A DNA stretch of 64,000 nucleotides from Bin52 sp965243345 (GCA_965243345.1 CBDEUR010000003.1:4712001-4776000); one strand, 5' to 3'; positions 53,395 to 61,929 are shown, numbered from the stretch's first letter. Numbers and translations are program-made. The notes: generated by a model not told the origin, from the sequence alone.

Positions 53395-53637
53395 ATGCCC
53401 AAAGAGCCCGACTTCCGTGGCATCGCCAAGGTGTTCTGGAGCGGACGAAGTCAGGCCGTGCGACTTCCCGCGGCATGCCGGTTCGCAACCTCCGAGGTCG
53501 AGGTGATCAAGAAGGGAGACCAGGTTACGTTGCGTTCGCGCGGCAAGAACTGGGCCGCCTACTTCGACTCGCCGACCCGCGGATGCCTGCCGGAGCGGCG
53601 CCAGCCACCTCTTGAGGATCGACCCGGGATGCGATGA
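53395..53637 (+). CDS. vapB: AbrB-like antitoxin (VapB)
   Basis: 80 residues from ATG 53395, with GGAGGA eight bases upstream (53383-53388); ATG 53380 is an alternative. IAKVFWSGRSQAVRLPAACR is the signature opening of VapB antitoxins (A-K-x-F-x-x-G-x-S-Q-A-V-R-L-P), followed by VEVIKKGDQVTLRSRG and a toxin-binding tail WAAYFDSP. It overlaps the toxin gene by four bases. Confidence 0.92.
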   Translation: MPKEPDFRGIAKVFWSGRSQAVRLPAACRFATSEVEVIKKGDQVTLRSRGKNWAAYFDSPTRGCLPERRQPPLEDRPGMR

Positions 53638-54044
53638 TGTTCATGCTGGATACGGACATCTGCATCTACCTCATCAACGAGCGCGACCAGACGCTTCGCT
53701 CGCGCTTCGAGGCGAACGCAAGCGGGATCTGCATCTCTGCCATCACCCACGCCGAGCTTCGATACGGAGCGGCACACTCGGCTCACGTCGAAGAGAACAA
53801 CCGGGAGATCGAGGCATTCTGCCTTGACCTCGACATCCTCCCCTTCGATGCGGCGGCGGGCGTTCACTCTGGCGAGATCCGGCAGGCCCTTGCGTCACGC
53901 GGTCGGCCGATTGGGGCAAACGACCTCCTCATCGCGGCTCACGCGCGAAGTGCCGGCGCTACCCTGGTTACGACCAATGAACGGGCATTCGGACGTGTCC
54001 CCGGGTTGCGGATGCAGAACTGGCTGGAAGATTCGGCGAGCTGA
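53634..54044 (+). CDS. vapC: PIN-domain toxin (VapC)
   Basis: 136 residues from ATG 53634. MMFMLDTDICIYLINERDQT is the typical VapC opening with the first acidic residue, ISAITHAELRYGAAHSAH carries the glutamate, and GANDLLIAAHARSAGATLVT then TNERAFGRVPGLRMQNW the third and fourth acidic positions. It is full length and intact. These toxins cut initiator tRNA or other RNAs; the specificity is not readable. Confidence 0.94.
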   Translation: MMFMLDTDICIYLINERDQTLRSRFEANASGICISAITHAELRYGAAHSAHVEENNREIEAFCLDLDILPFDAAAGVHSGEIRQALASRGRPIGANDLLIAAHARSAGATLVTTNERAFGRVPGLRMQNWLEDSAS

Positions 54045-54363
54045 GGCCCGGTTGACCGCAGTGCCAAGTGCCTCACGGGCGGAATGGCACGAGAGATTGA
54101 TGGAACCGATGTCCATCGAGACCGCGACAGCATTCGCCGGGATCCACAACAGGAACGAGTTCTACAGCCGCCGCTGCTTCAGCGGGACATTCGGGACACC
54201 ACCACCCGTGGCGCTACTCTTCACAGCGGAACAGGAGAGACATTGTCACGCAGCCCTGTGCCGTCTCGTTGCCACCGTCGCTGGCGGCATGGGTCACGGT
54301 CTGGCGCTGGTCCACGGCGTTGGCATTCGGTGGCGCTTCGACCGTCACCGCGTGCCACCTTGA
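54045..54363 (+). pseudogene. Possible N-terminal fragment of a restriction-modification methylase-like gene
   Basis: The frame that includes ATG 54100 reads AEWHERLMEPMSIETATAFA, then GIHNRNEFYSRRCFSGTFG. This resembles the opening of Eco57I-type or related DNA methyltransferases, which often have a G-I-x-N-x-x-x-F-Y-S-x-H-Y segment. After FGTPPP the match ends, so at most the first 50 residues remain. The match is from memory and short. Confidence 0.3.
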
Positions 54364-54533
54364 TCGGTCGCTCGAAGCGAAGCCAAGGCTCGTCGGGTTC
54401 ATGCTCATCTTCGAGCGCACCGTCATCGTCAACACTACCGGCTCGTAAGTCGACGGTCTGCCCGGCCCATCACTGTTCGACCGAGATGACCAGGCACGTC
54501 CAGCGGACGGGGATGCTCGGCGATCCCCGATCA

Positions 54534-54568
54534 TGCCCCATCAGGTGGTGCAGGAACCTGATGGGGCA
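54534..54568. repeat. Perfect 13-bp inverted repeat with 9-base loop
   Basis: TGCCCCATCAGGT (54534-54546) and ACCTGATGGGGCA (54556-54568) are exact reverse complements. There is no T-run on either side, so it is not a standard terminator; it may be a transposon end, a protein site or a cruciform. Confidence 0.6.
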
Positions 54569-54586
54569 CGATCGTTGCGGACCGGC

Positions 54587-54790
54587 ATGTCGAGCAGGAT
54601 TCAGACCGTCGTCTACCGGAATGACACCGCTCTGACCTTGCCATTCGACGCGGTGGACCGCCGAGGGCGCAAACGGTTCGTCCGAGTGGTCGACCCGGTG
54701 AGCCGAGAGGTGACTGAACGCGAGGTGGTGATCGGACCGACCGCCCTGGACTCGGTCGAGATCGTCGCCGGGCTTGCGGCGGCAAGGGAG
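54587..54790 (+). pseudogene. Fragment resembling the C-terminus of an efflux periplasmic adaptor (HlyD/MFP type)
   Basis: The frame reads YRNDTALTLPFDAVDRRGRK, then RFVRVVDPVSREVTEREVVI and LDSVEIVAGLAAARELQW. The ordering of a short loop, FVxVVD strand, R-x-V-x-x-G and VEIVAGLA-x-G-E is that of the last beta-barrel domain of RND/MacA-type adaptors. Only about 65 residues are present, with no start or partner pump. The call is by pattern and could be wrong. Confidence 0.4.
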
Positions 54791-54862
54791 TTGCAATGGA
54801 TCAATCAGCGCCTGATCCGTCCCGCGTCCCGCACTTTGGCGCACGGAAATTTGGCCAGTTCT

Positions 54863-54876
54863 CCCCAGTTCTGGGG
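54863..54876. promoter_or_regulatory. Palindromic site CCCC-AGTTCT-GGGG upstream of tctC
   Basis: Flanked by T and A (TTCTCCCCAGTTCTGGGGAC). It lies about 150 bases before the tctC start, in the only gap of that operon wide enough for its promoter. Confidence 0.45.
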
Positions 54877-55027
54877 ACTTGCGGAAGTCCGCAACCGCAC
54901 TATCATCACCAATGCAATGAGGGTCTCCCGGACGGTGAACCGGTCCGTCGCCAGCGGGTACCGTGGCCCCTCGAGAGTTTCCCGCGAAGGAGAACGCCCT
55001 CAAACCAGCAGACAGGAGTGGTGATCG

Positions 55028-56023
55028 ATGAGAACAACTTCCGCCCGACGTGCAGGCTTGACGGTTCTTGCCGCGGCAGTGATCGCGGTCGGATCCTGGG
55101 CACCCGCAAACGGCGCCGAAAAAGTACTCGACAGCATTCACTTCCTGATCCCAGGCGGCGCCGGCGGCGGTTGGGACGGCACGGCCCGCGGCACCGGAGA
55201 GGCCCTCACGAAATCCGGCATTGTTGGCAGCGCATCCTACGAGAACATGTCGGGCGGTGGCGGTGGCAAGGCCATCGGCTACCTGATCGAGAACGCCGAA
55301 TCCAACCACGGCACGCTGATGGTCAATTCGACGCCGATCATCATTCGCTCGCTGATCGGGCGTTTCCCGCACAATTTCCGCGACCTGACCATGATCGCGG
55401 GCACGATCGGCGACTACGCGGCGATCATCACCGGCAAGAACAGCGCCTTCGAGGATTTTCCCGCGCTCGTCGAGGCGTTCAAGGCAGACCCGCGCGGCGT
55501 GTCGATCGGCGGCGGTTCGGTGCCTGGCGGCATGGACCACCTGGTCGCCGCCATGGCCTTCCAGGCGGCGGGCGCCGATCCGACCAGGTTGAAGTACATC
55601 CCCTATGACGCCGGCGGCAAGTTGAACGCGGCGATCCTGTCCGGAGAGGTCCAGGCCGGGTCGACCGGGTTCTCCGAAGCCGTTGAGCTTGTGAAGGCCG
55701 GCGAGATGCGAATTCTCGCGGTGACCTCCAGCGAGCGTGTGCCGGCGCTCCCGGATGCGCCGACGCTCAGGGAACAGGGCGTTGATGCAACCTTCGTCAA
55801 CTGGCGCGGCTTCTTCGGCCCACCGGGACTGCCGGAAGACAAGGCGGCGACGTACCGCGAGGCCCTTGCCGCCATGTACGGCACCCCGGAATGGGAGGCC
55901 GTGCGCGACCGCAACGGCTGGGTCGACATCCACAATTCCGGCGAGGACTTCTCCGCCTTTCTCGAGAACCAGGAAAGTGTGGTCAAGGAACTGATGCAGA
56001 AGCTCGGTTTCCTGGGGAGCTAG
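55028..56023 (+). CDS. tctC: Tripartite tricarboxylate transporter substrate-binding protein
   Basis: 331 residues from ATG 55028, with AGGAGTGG upstream. Signal peptide (LTVLAAAVIAVGSWAPANG, cleavage near AEK) then DSIHFLIPGGAGGGWDGTAR, the diagnostic PGGxGGGxD segment of TctC/Bug-type proteins, and ASYENMSGGGGGKAIGYLIE, VSIGGGSVPGGMDHLVAAMA, YIPYDAGGKLNAAILSGEVQ and FVNWRGFFGPPGLPEDKAAT. It catches a carboxylate (citrate, tartrate, aromatic acid or similar) in the periplasm and feeds the TctAB channel encoded next. This one belongs to the branch in which the loop has extra glycines. It is the first gene of an intact operon. Confidence 0.95.
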   Translation: MRTTSARRAGLTVLAAAVIAVGSWAPANGAEKVLDSIHFLIPGGAGGGWDGTARGTGEALTKSGIVGSASYENMSGGGGGKAIGYLIENAESNHGTLMVNSTPIIIRSLIGRFPHNFRDLTMIAGTIGDYAAIITGKNSAFEDFPALVEAFKADPRGVSIGGGSVPGGMDHLVAAMAFQAAGADPTRLKYIPYDAGGKLNAAILSGEVQAGSTGFSEAVELVKAGEMRILAVTSSERVPALPDAPTLREQGVDATFVNWRGFFGPPGLPEDKAATYREALAAMYGTPEWEAVRDRNGWVDIHNSGEDFSAFLENQESVVKELMQKLGFLGS

Positions 56024-56080
56024 GCCGGCCCGCCGGGGCGGCCGTTTCGCACCGGCATACGGAATGGACCGGGAGGCGCC

Positions 56081-56566
56081 ATGACGCTGGAACGCGCTAT
56101 TGCCGGGATATTCATCGTCGTCTGTCTGGCCTACGGCTATACCGCCTTCGTGACCATGGAAGCGGCGCTGTTGCCGTTCGAGCGCAACATGGTGTTCTTG
56201 CCCAACACCCTGCCCAAGTGGTTGAGCGTGATCGGTGTCCTGACGGGACTGGTCGTGGTCATCCAGACCGGACCGGGTGCCCGGCCGGAGGCGGATCCCG
56301 ACGATATCGATGTGCGAAACATCCTGCAGTACAAGCTCGGCCAGGCGCTTTCCTTGCTGGCCTTCATGGCGGCGTACGCGCTGTTGCTGCGTCCCATCGG
56401 GTTCATCGCCGCGACGACGCTGTTCCTGACCGCGGGGGCGATGGTCCTGGGCGAACGGCGGTATCTCGTCCTGGTTCCCGTGTCGCTCTTCGCCTCGTTG
56501 TTCATCTGGTACCTGGTGCAGGAGGTGCTGGGCATCTTCCTTCGACCCCTGCCGTGGTTTTTCTGA
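56081..56566 (+). CDS. tctB: Tripartite tricarboxylate transporter small membrane subunit
   Basis: 161 residues, with four hydrophobic segments: AGIFIVVCLAYGYTAFVTM, WLSVIGVLTGLVVVIQTG, LSLLAFMAAYALLLRPIGFI with AATTLFLTAGAMVLG, and LVPVSLFASLFIWYLVQEVL. Poorly conserved by nature, it is identified by size, topology (LPKWLSVIG and the PIGFIAATTLFL helix pair) and position between tctC and tctA. It stabilises the large subunit. Confidence 0.92.
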   Translation: MTLERAIAGIFIVVCLAYGYTAFVTMEAALLPFERNMVFLPNTLPKWLSVIGVLTGLVVVIQTGPGARPEADPDDIDVRNILQYKLGQALSLLAFMAAYALLLRPIGFIAATTLFLTAGAMVLGERRYLVLVPVSLFASLFIWYLVQEVLGIFLRPLPWFF

Positions 56567-56578
56567 GGAGGATGCCCG

Positions 56579-58099
56579 ATGCTTGAGGGAATCCTCACCG
56601 GCCTCGAGACGGCGTTTTCCTTCCAGAACCTGATCATGGTGGTGGCCGGCTGCCTGATCGGCACGCTGATCGGGATGCTTCCGGGCCTCGGCCCGATGTC
56701 GATCATCGCGATCATGATCCCGATCGCCATCAAGATCGGCGATCCGTCGGCGGCGCTGATCCTGCTTGCCGGGGTCTACTACGGCGCCATCTTCGGCGGG
56801 TCCACCTCGTCCATTCTGATCAACGCGCCGGGGGTCGCCGGCACCGTGGCCACGTCTTTCGACGGATATCCCCTGGCGCGCCAGGGGCAGGCCGGCAAGG
56901 CGCTGACCATCGCCGCCATCGCGTCCTTTTCCGGCGGCACGGTGGGCGCCCTCCTGCTGATGGGATTTGCGCCCGGTCTCGCCACCGTCGCCCTGTTGTT
57001 CCATTCGGCGGAGTACTTCGCCCTCATGATCGTCGGCCTGGCAGCCGTTGCGGCCTTCGCAGGCACCGGACAAGTCGCCAAGGCGCTCATGATGACCGTG
57101 CTGGGAGTGATGCTGGCGACCCTGGGCGAGAGCGCGTTGTTCAATGCGCCGCGTTTCACCATGGGCATCCAGGACCTCCAGAGCGGCATCAGCTTCATCA
57201 CGCTCGCCATGGCGCTGTTCGCCCTGCCGGAGGCCCTGTACCTGGTTCTCGACCCGAAGCGCTCGAACCGGGGCAGCGGAAGGAGCAGCGACATCGAGAA
57301 CCTGCGGATCTCGCGCGCCGAAGCGAGGGAAATCGCACCGGTCATCGGCCGGCAGTCGCTCCAGGGGTTCTTCGTGGGCGTGATGCCGGGGGCGGGGGCG
57401 ACGATTGCGTCCTTTCTCGGCTATGCGGTGGAGCGCAACATCGCCAAGGGCGAGGACCAGGCCAAGTTCGGCAAGGGCTCGATCAAGGGTCTCGCGGCCC
57501 CGGAGACCGCCAACAACGCGGCCTGCACGGGATCGTTCGTCCCGCTCCTGACACTGGGAATTCCGGGCTCCGGCACAACGGCGATCCTGCTCGGTGCGCT
57601 GATCGCGCTGAATGTCGCGCCGGGTCCCAGGCTCATGGCAGACAATCCGTCGATTTTCTGGGCCGTGATCATCTCGATGTACATCGGCAACCTGGTGCTG
57701 CTGATCCTCAATCTCCCGCTCATTCCCTACATCGCGAAACTGCTGCAGGTTCCCCGGAACTACCTGATCCCGTTCATCCTGTTCTTCACCATGATGGGCA
57801 GCTATATCGGCCAGAACAACGCGACCGAGCTTCTGCTGCTGACAGGGATGGGGATTGCGGCGACGATCATGCGTTTCGCCGGCTTCCCCCTGGCGCCACT
57901 GCTCATCGGGTTCATCCTCGGGCAGCTTCTGGAGGACAATTTCGCCCGCGCCATGAACCTGACCGACGGTGTCAGCTTCATGTGGGAACGACCGATGACC
58001 ACCGGCCTGCTGCTGTTCTCCGTGGTGCTGATCCTCCTGCCCTCGATGCGGGCCCAGCTCGCAAAGTGGCAGCGGCGGGGCGTTCCCCCCGGAGACTGA
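56579..58099 (+). CDS. tctA: Tripartite tricarboxylate transporter large membrane subunit
   Basis: 506 residues from ATG 56579, just 12 bases after tctB. About twelve membrane helices. The conserved GTLIGMLPGLGPMSIIAIM and GAIFGGSTSSILINAPGVAG, and in the second half FFVGVMPGAGATIASFLGY and TLGIPGSGTTAILLGALIA, are the twin signature loops of TctA that form the ion-coupled substrate path. It is full length and intact. Together with tctC and tctB it forms a sodium- or proton-driven uptake system with high-affinity binding protein. Confidence 0.96.
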   Translation: MLEGILTGLETAFSFQNLIMVVAGCLIGTLIGMLPGLGPMSIIAIMIPIAIKIGDPSAALILLAGVYYGAIFGGSTSSILINAPGVAGTVATSFDGYPLARQGQAGKALTIAAIASFSGGTVGALLLMGFAPGLATVALLFHSAEYFALMIVGLAAVAAFAGTGQVAKALMMTVLGVMLATLGESALFNAPRFTMGIQDLQSGISFITLAMALFALPEALYLVLDPKRSNRGSGRSSDIENLRISRAEAREIAPVIGRQSLQGFFVGVMPGAGATIASFLGYAVERNIAKGEDQAKFGKGSIKGLAAPETANNAACTGSFVPLLTLGIPGSGTTAILLGALIALNVAPGPRLMADNPSIFWAVIISMYIGNLVLLILNLPLIPYIAKLLQVPRNYLIPFILFFTMMGSYIGQNNATELLLLTGMGIAATIMRFAGFPLAPLLIGFILGQLLEDNFARAMNLTDGVSFMWERPMTTGLLLFSVVLILLPSMRAQLAKWQRRGVPPGD

Positions 58100-58368
58100 C
58101 GCCGGCAGTCCCGAATTCGGACTCGCAACGACGGACGCGGCCCTCCACCGCCGCCATCGCTTCCCGACCACACCTGTCGGAACCCTCTGCCTTCACGTGC
58201 TCGAGGAACGGGGCAATCCCGAATTCCTCCGCGCCGGCGCCAGTGCGGATCGGCGCACCCTTCCGCGTGGGTGCGACAGGGCGGAAGCGGGCGCCTGCCG
58301 AGCCCGCGTTTTCTGTGCTGCCAGAGCGGGTTGCGAAAGCGTCTCACCGCAGCGAGGCGAAAGGATGC

Positions 58369-58656
58369 CTACGGACTCTCGCCGCGTTGAACGTGCTGTC
58401 GCAAGGCGCGATTGATCTCGGTCTGGTATCCCCGCCCGCCGGGAACCCTTTTCTTGAACCATGCCAGGATGTCGGCGTCCAGGCGCAACGTGATCTGCTT
58501 CTTTACCGGGCGATAGAAGAGACCGCGTTGGGCATCCGACCAATTCAAGATTTCGGGGATGTCGCTCGTATCGATACCTTCATCCGGCAAGGCTTCCAGC
58601 GCAGCCAGGTCCGCCTTCTGTTGCTTTGTCAGCGCCTTAGAAGTCACCCTCTTCAT
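58369..58656 (-). CDS. brnA: BrnA antitoxin
   Basis: 95 residues from ATG 58656, with GAGGAGA just upstream. It resembles the BrnA family: TKQQKADLAALEALPDEGID, then QITLRLDADILAWFKKR and GRGYQTEINRALRQHVQ, the RHH-like DNA-binding C-terminus. It overlaps the end of brnT by 20 bases. BrnA binds the toxin and the operon promoter. Its length is normal and it has no lesions. Confidence 0.92.
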   Translation of the reverse strand: MKRVTSKALTKQQKADLAALEALPDEGIDTSDIPEILNWSDAQRGLFYRPVKKQITLRLDADILAWFKKRVPGGRGYQTEINRALRQHVQRGESP

Positions 58657-58927
58657 AGAGTCTCCTCTCGTGTGCCGTGGCTTTTCGGGCGCTGATGATC
58701 CGTCCGGTCTCGTCGCTGGCACCTTGGTCTGTCCGAGCCCGCGTGTGTGCCACGATCACAACGACATTGCCGATCAAGCCGATAGTCTGCCATCGTTCTT
58801 CGTCTGGATACGACGTTCTCCGTGAGGCTGCCAACGGATCGTCGAACACGAACCGGGCTGTCTCGAAGTCCAGTCTGTGTTTTTTCCTGTTGGGAAGGCT
58901 CTTGCGATCGTCCCATACCCAACGCAA
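58637..58927 (-). CDS. brnT: BrnT toxin (RelE-fold ribonuclease)
   Basis: 96 residues. FETARFVFDDPLAASRRTSY then DEERWQTIGLIGNVVVIVAH and RIISARKATAHERRLYEEGD are the family's core strands and final helix, with the catalytic arginine/histidine group. The start is TTG 58927 (AGGAGA about ten bases upstream), a rare but reasonable choice because the family usually begins with a short V-W-D-x-x-K strand (here VWDDRKS). First gene of the brnTA operon, in the usual order toxin then antitoxin. Confidence 0.92.
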   Translation of the reverse strand: MRWVWDDRKSLPNRKKHRLDFETARFVFDDPLAASRRTSYPDEERWQTIGLIGNVVVIVAHTRARTDQGASDETGRIISARKATAHERRLYEEGDF

Positions 58928-59089
58928 GGAAGCAGCTCTCCTGTAGTTACAAGACAGTAGTTACACTTGAACGTTTGTCAAGGGAAGCCCCTGGCTGAAT
59001 TCAGGGGCAGCGTGACTTTGTGCGCGATCACGTTCTCGGCCCGAACCTGCAGGAGCCGGGGGGCGGCTGCCGGTCGACCTGCGCCCACG

Positions 59090-59488
59090 TCAGCCCAGCG
59101 TTTCGACCAACTCCGCTTCGGTGATTCTCCGGTCCCGTGTCAGAAGCGTCGCGCCGAGCACGCGGGCCGTCGCCACCAAAATGCGGTCGGCCGGGTCGCG
59201 ATGAAAGGAATCCGGCAATGACGCCAGCTCCGCCGCTACCGCCGGAGAGATGCCGTGCCGCCGCACCAGTGGCGCGGCAACGGCCTTGTCCAGCCACTCC
59301 CGCAGGGGAATTGTCAGGCGGATTCGGCCCAGGCTGTGCAGCATGGCCACTTCCAAGAGCGAGATATCGGAAACCTCAAGCGGCGAGTCAGCGCCGGCGG
59401 CCGCAATGACGTCCCACTGCGCACGGGACAGCCGGTCCCGGTCTCCGTGCCACCAGAGCAGGATGTGCGTGTCGAGTAACGCCTTCAT
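59090..59488 (-). CDS. vapC: PIN-domain toxin (VapC)
   Basis: 132 residues from ATG 59488, overlapping the antitoxin by four bases. KALLDTHILLWWHGDRDRLS is the common opening of this PIN subgroup; VSDISLLEVAMLHSLGRI carries the conserved glutamate and DPADRILVATARVLGATLLT the third acidic site, then RDRRITEAELVE. Intact. A longer frame upstream is the antisense-free continuation of another frame and has no better start. Confidence 0.93.
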   Translation of the reverse strand: MKALLDTHILLWWHGDRDRLSRAQWDVIAAAGADSPLEVSDISLLEVAMLHSLGRIRLTIPLREWLDKAVAAPLVRRHGISPAVAAELASLPDSFHRDPADRILVATARVLGATLLTRDRRITEAELVETLG

Positions 59489-59724
59489 CGCTTCAGGCTG
59501 TCCCAATGCTCCTCCGGGAGCACCGGTCCTGTGATGTCGCCGACGGTGATCACCGTCCCCTCCAGTTCGGCCTGGGGATAGACCTGTCCGTCGCCCGTGA
59601 CCGGCGACAATACGGCGACCGGGCGGCCGCGCTTCAGGATCACCATCCGCTCGCCGGTCTCGTGGACGCGGTCGAGGATGGCAAGGCACCGTGCCTTGAA
59701 ATCGGATGCATTGATCGTGTTCAT
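59485..59724 (-). CDS. Phd/YefM-family antitoxin
   Basis: 79 residues from ATG 59724. NASDFKARCLAILDRVHETG, then MVILKRGRPVAVLSPVTGD, is the Phd/YefM fold that binds DNA as a dimer; the C-terminal tail (TGPVLPEEHWDSLKR) should mask the PIN toxin. The stop overlaps the toxin start (ATGA). Most likely autoregulated from a promoter above 59724. Confidence 0.92.
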   Translation of the reverse strand: MNTINASDFKARCLAILDRVHETGERMVILKRGRPVAVLSPVTGDGQVYPQAELEGTVITVGDITGPVLPEEHWDSLKR

Positions 59725-60167
59725 ATGACCAGATTTCCTGACCGGTCACCTCATGTCAAGGTCGGAACGCCATTGCCGATGCTCCTTGCATGCACGGCTC
59801 CCCGCCCGCCGCGCACCGGTGCTGCGATCCCGACAGCGACTCTCCGCACTGCCCCTGCCAGCGCAGGACCATAGTCCTTCGATCCCTGGTTCATCCTGCC
59901 AGCTTGTCGTCACTATCGCTCACCGCGATCTTGGACTCATCGATGGTACTGCCTGGTGAGGCCGAGCGGTCGGGGACCTGTGTCGAGTTCCTTCTGCCCG
60001 TGCTGGCGCCCGGCCTAGACCCTTTCGGAAGGCGTGCGGGACACAGACCGTCATTCGGAAGCGGACTGTATGGAAAGTCCGCCGGGTGCCGCCCTGGCGG
60101 CGCGACATGAAATCCTGAACGCCCGCGACGACGCGCCGGGCGGTGGTGCCTGGACAATTTCCTGGAA
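59725..60167. other. Intergenic gap
   Basis: About 440 bases. No recognised gene on either strand. Confidence 0.4.
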
Positions 60168-60944
60168 TTACCCGATCACCGGAATTCCGGAATAATCGCG
60201 AATGCGCGCGATCCGGGCATTGCCGGTGTCGAGTGCATTGTCGTCGGCTTCGACCGGCCTTTCTGCGGCATCGATGAACAGGCAGCCGGGATGCGCAATG
60301 GGCGCGGTGTTCTCGCAGTAGTCCGACGCGGCGTCCAGGGCCCGGTCGAGGACATCCCTCAGACGCCGCCAGCCCGTCGCGGGGCCATCGGCCATGCGCA
60401 CGGTCTCAATCTCTTCGCGGGAATATCCGAATACGGTGGCGCGGATGGAACGTAGCGTGGCTGGCGGCGCCAGGTCAGGTGCCTTGCCACCGGCTGCCCA
60501 TACCAGGGGGCCGAGCGGTGCATAACGCTCGACGATGGTGACGAGATGCGACTGCATCCCGGGCAGCGCTCTTCCGGCGCGCTGCGCAGAGAACCTTGTT
60601 CACGGCAGCATCGGCGTCGTGCAGCCGGATTCCGAGCTCGGGATCCTCCAGGGCGGGAAAAAAGCGCCGGCAGGTCTCTTCGTCGTGGAGCCACTGGATA
60701 CGCGTATCCTCGCCGTCCTTGCCGACGATCGCCTCGACGACCAGGTCGTTCTCGGCGATGCGTTCAACGGTAGAGCCGGCGTCGTGCAACGCCTCGAACT
60801 CGGGCACGACCGAGTACGGGAGTCGTCGGAGAGCCTGGGCCAGCCACGATTCAGTGCCGCCGCGCCGGCGACATAGCTTTCTTCCGACCGGAAAGGGCGA
60901 AGGACTCCGGCAGCGGACCGCTGGACTGGCGTGAGGGGCACCAT
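60168..60944 (-). pseudogene. Nucleotidyltransferase-like toxin gene with several frameshifts
   Basis: Three frames share one protein. The first starts at 60944 (VPLTPVQRSAAGVLRPFRSE, YVAGAAALNRGWPRLSDDS). The second (to about 60560) reads MPEFEALHDAGSTVERIAEN, VEAIVGKDGEDTRIQWLHDE and FFPALEDPELGIRLHDADAA. The third (60557-60168) reads LVTIVERYAPLGPLVWAAGG, LRSIRATVFGYSREEIETVR and IARIRDYSGIPVIG. It is the layout of a nucleotidyltransferase toxin paired with the upstream gene. The metal-binding DxD region between first and second frames is deleted, so it should be inactive. Confidence 0.75.
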
Positions 60945-61291
60945 CTTGCCAGCCTGCTGAGTCTTTGCCCGAGGTTGTAGGCTTCGGCGTTCCCGCGATG
61001 CATGAGCGCGGCGGCGATCACGGCCGCGTCGGGCAGGTCGGCCGTTTCGGGATCGACGTCGATGTTGTCGAGGCATCGTGCACGGAACTTCCTGTAGGCC
61101 TTTGCGATCAGCTTTCGCGCTTCCCTGACCGCTTCCGATCGCGAGCCTTCCCGCAGCTGGGCGGCGTAGGCTTTCAGCGTGTCGACCCGGTCGGCGGGAA
61201 CGAACACTTCAACGCGCCTCAGACCGGCCTGGCGCCGCCGTTCGCGGGAGCGGTAGACCCTCTCGTTGACGGAGTCCTTCGCAGCTGGCAT
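60851..61291 (-). CDS. Antitoxin-like protein of the nucleotidyltransferase pair
   Basis: 146 residues from ATG 61291. The N-terminus ERVYRSRERRRQAGLRRVEV then FVPADRVDTLKAYAAQLREG has an RHH-like strand and helix, followed by a charged helix (SEAVREARKLIAKAYRKFRA) and NIDVDPETADLPDAAVIAAA. The last 30 residues (CPSRQSSGPLPESFALSGRK) overlap the start of the toxin pseudogene and look frameshifted, so the original stop was probably near 60945. The operator-like repeats upstream (61311-61395) fit autoregulation. Confidence 0.6.
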   Translation of the reverse strand: MPAAKDSVNERVYRSRERRRQAGLRRVEVFVPADRVDTLKAYAAQLREGSRSEAVREARKLIAKAYRKFRARCLDNIDVDPETADLPDAAVIAAALMHRGNAEAYNLGQRLSRLARWCPSRQSSGPLPESFALSGRKKAMSPARRH

Positions 61292-61676
61292 CGATCGCCT
61301 CCGTTCAGTCTTACCGGTAACATATCGAAAAAAAAGGTGCCGATTGTAATCGACAATACGGGGCCGGTAACGTATGTCAAAATGTTGTCGATTACCCGGC
61401 TGGTACGGCGCGTTTCGTATCGTTCTGGGCGCCAGCCGGACGCTGACAGACTGGCGAAGTCGTGACCTGCCGGTTCAGCCACGATCGTCGGACGCGCTCC
61501 CGGCGGCGGACCGGCGCAAGTCGCCGCGCCGCCATCGCTCGGCAGTCGCCCCGAAGTGGCGGCCGGCCTTCGCAGGATCGCTGACCACCACGACGCTCCG
61601 GCCGAGGGGATCGACGTGATCGAGCGCAATGCATTCAGTGCTTAATTTCGCATCGATCATGGGAACGGAGGATGCC
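61292..61676. other. Divergent promoter region
   Basis: The gap between the antitoxin-like gene (minus) and fitA (plus) holds the operator-like repeats at its left edge and promoters for both units. No gene recognised. Confidence 0.4.
61346..61395. promoter_or_regulatory. Operator-like inverted repeat upstream of the antitoxin gene
   Basis: GTAATCGACAA (61346-61356) and TTGTCGATTAC (61385-61395) are perfect reverse complements 28 bases apart. Two direct copies of CCGGTAAC(A/G)TAT, at about 61313 and 61365, flank the left arm. A+T-rich sequence with an 8-base A-run lies between. This is the arrangement of an autoregulated toxin-antitoxin promoter. Confidence 0.5.
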
Positions 61677-61919
61677 ATGGCCAGCATCACCATCAGGAAC
61701 CTGGATGAGGGGGTGAAGCGCCGCCTGCGTGTGCGCGCCGCCGGGAACGGCCGCTCGATGGAAGCGGAGGCCCGCGACATCCTGGGCCGTTCGGTCGGCG
61801 TGTCGCCGCCGCAGAAGGGCCTGGGTCGGGCCATCCATGCTCGCTTCGCTGCGCTGGGCGGTGTGGAACTCGAGCTGCCCGAGCGCGGCCCGATGCGTCC
61901 CCCGCCCGAGTTCGGATGA
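61677..61919 (+). CDS. fitA: FitA-like antitoxin (ribbon-helix-helix)
   Basis: 80 residues from ATG 61677, with GGAGG nearby; the upstream extension to 61629 is not needed. MASITIRNLDEGVKRRLRVR then AAGNGRSMEAEARDILGRSV is the diagnostic FitA N-terminus, an RHH domain binding the promoter. The rest (LGRAIHARFAALGGVELELP) wraps the PIN toxin. The toxin gene begins 11 bases downstream. Confidence 0.94.
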   Translation: MASITIRNLDEGVKRRLRVRAAGNGRSMEAEARDILGRSVGVSPPQKGLGRAIHARFAALGGVELELPERGPMRPPPEFG

Positions 61920-61929
61920 GCGGGCGGCG

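Noticed and set aside
54470..58171. A 1233-codon minus-strand frame opposite tctCBA
   Set aside because: It is antisense to three well-supported genes and reads as arginine-, glycine- and histidine-rich filler typical of high-G+C shadows.
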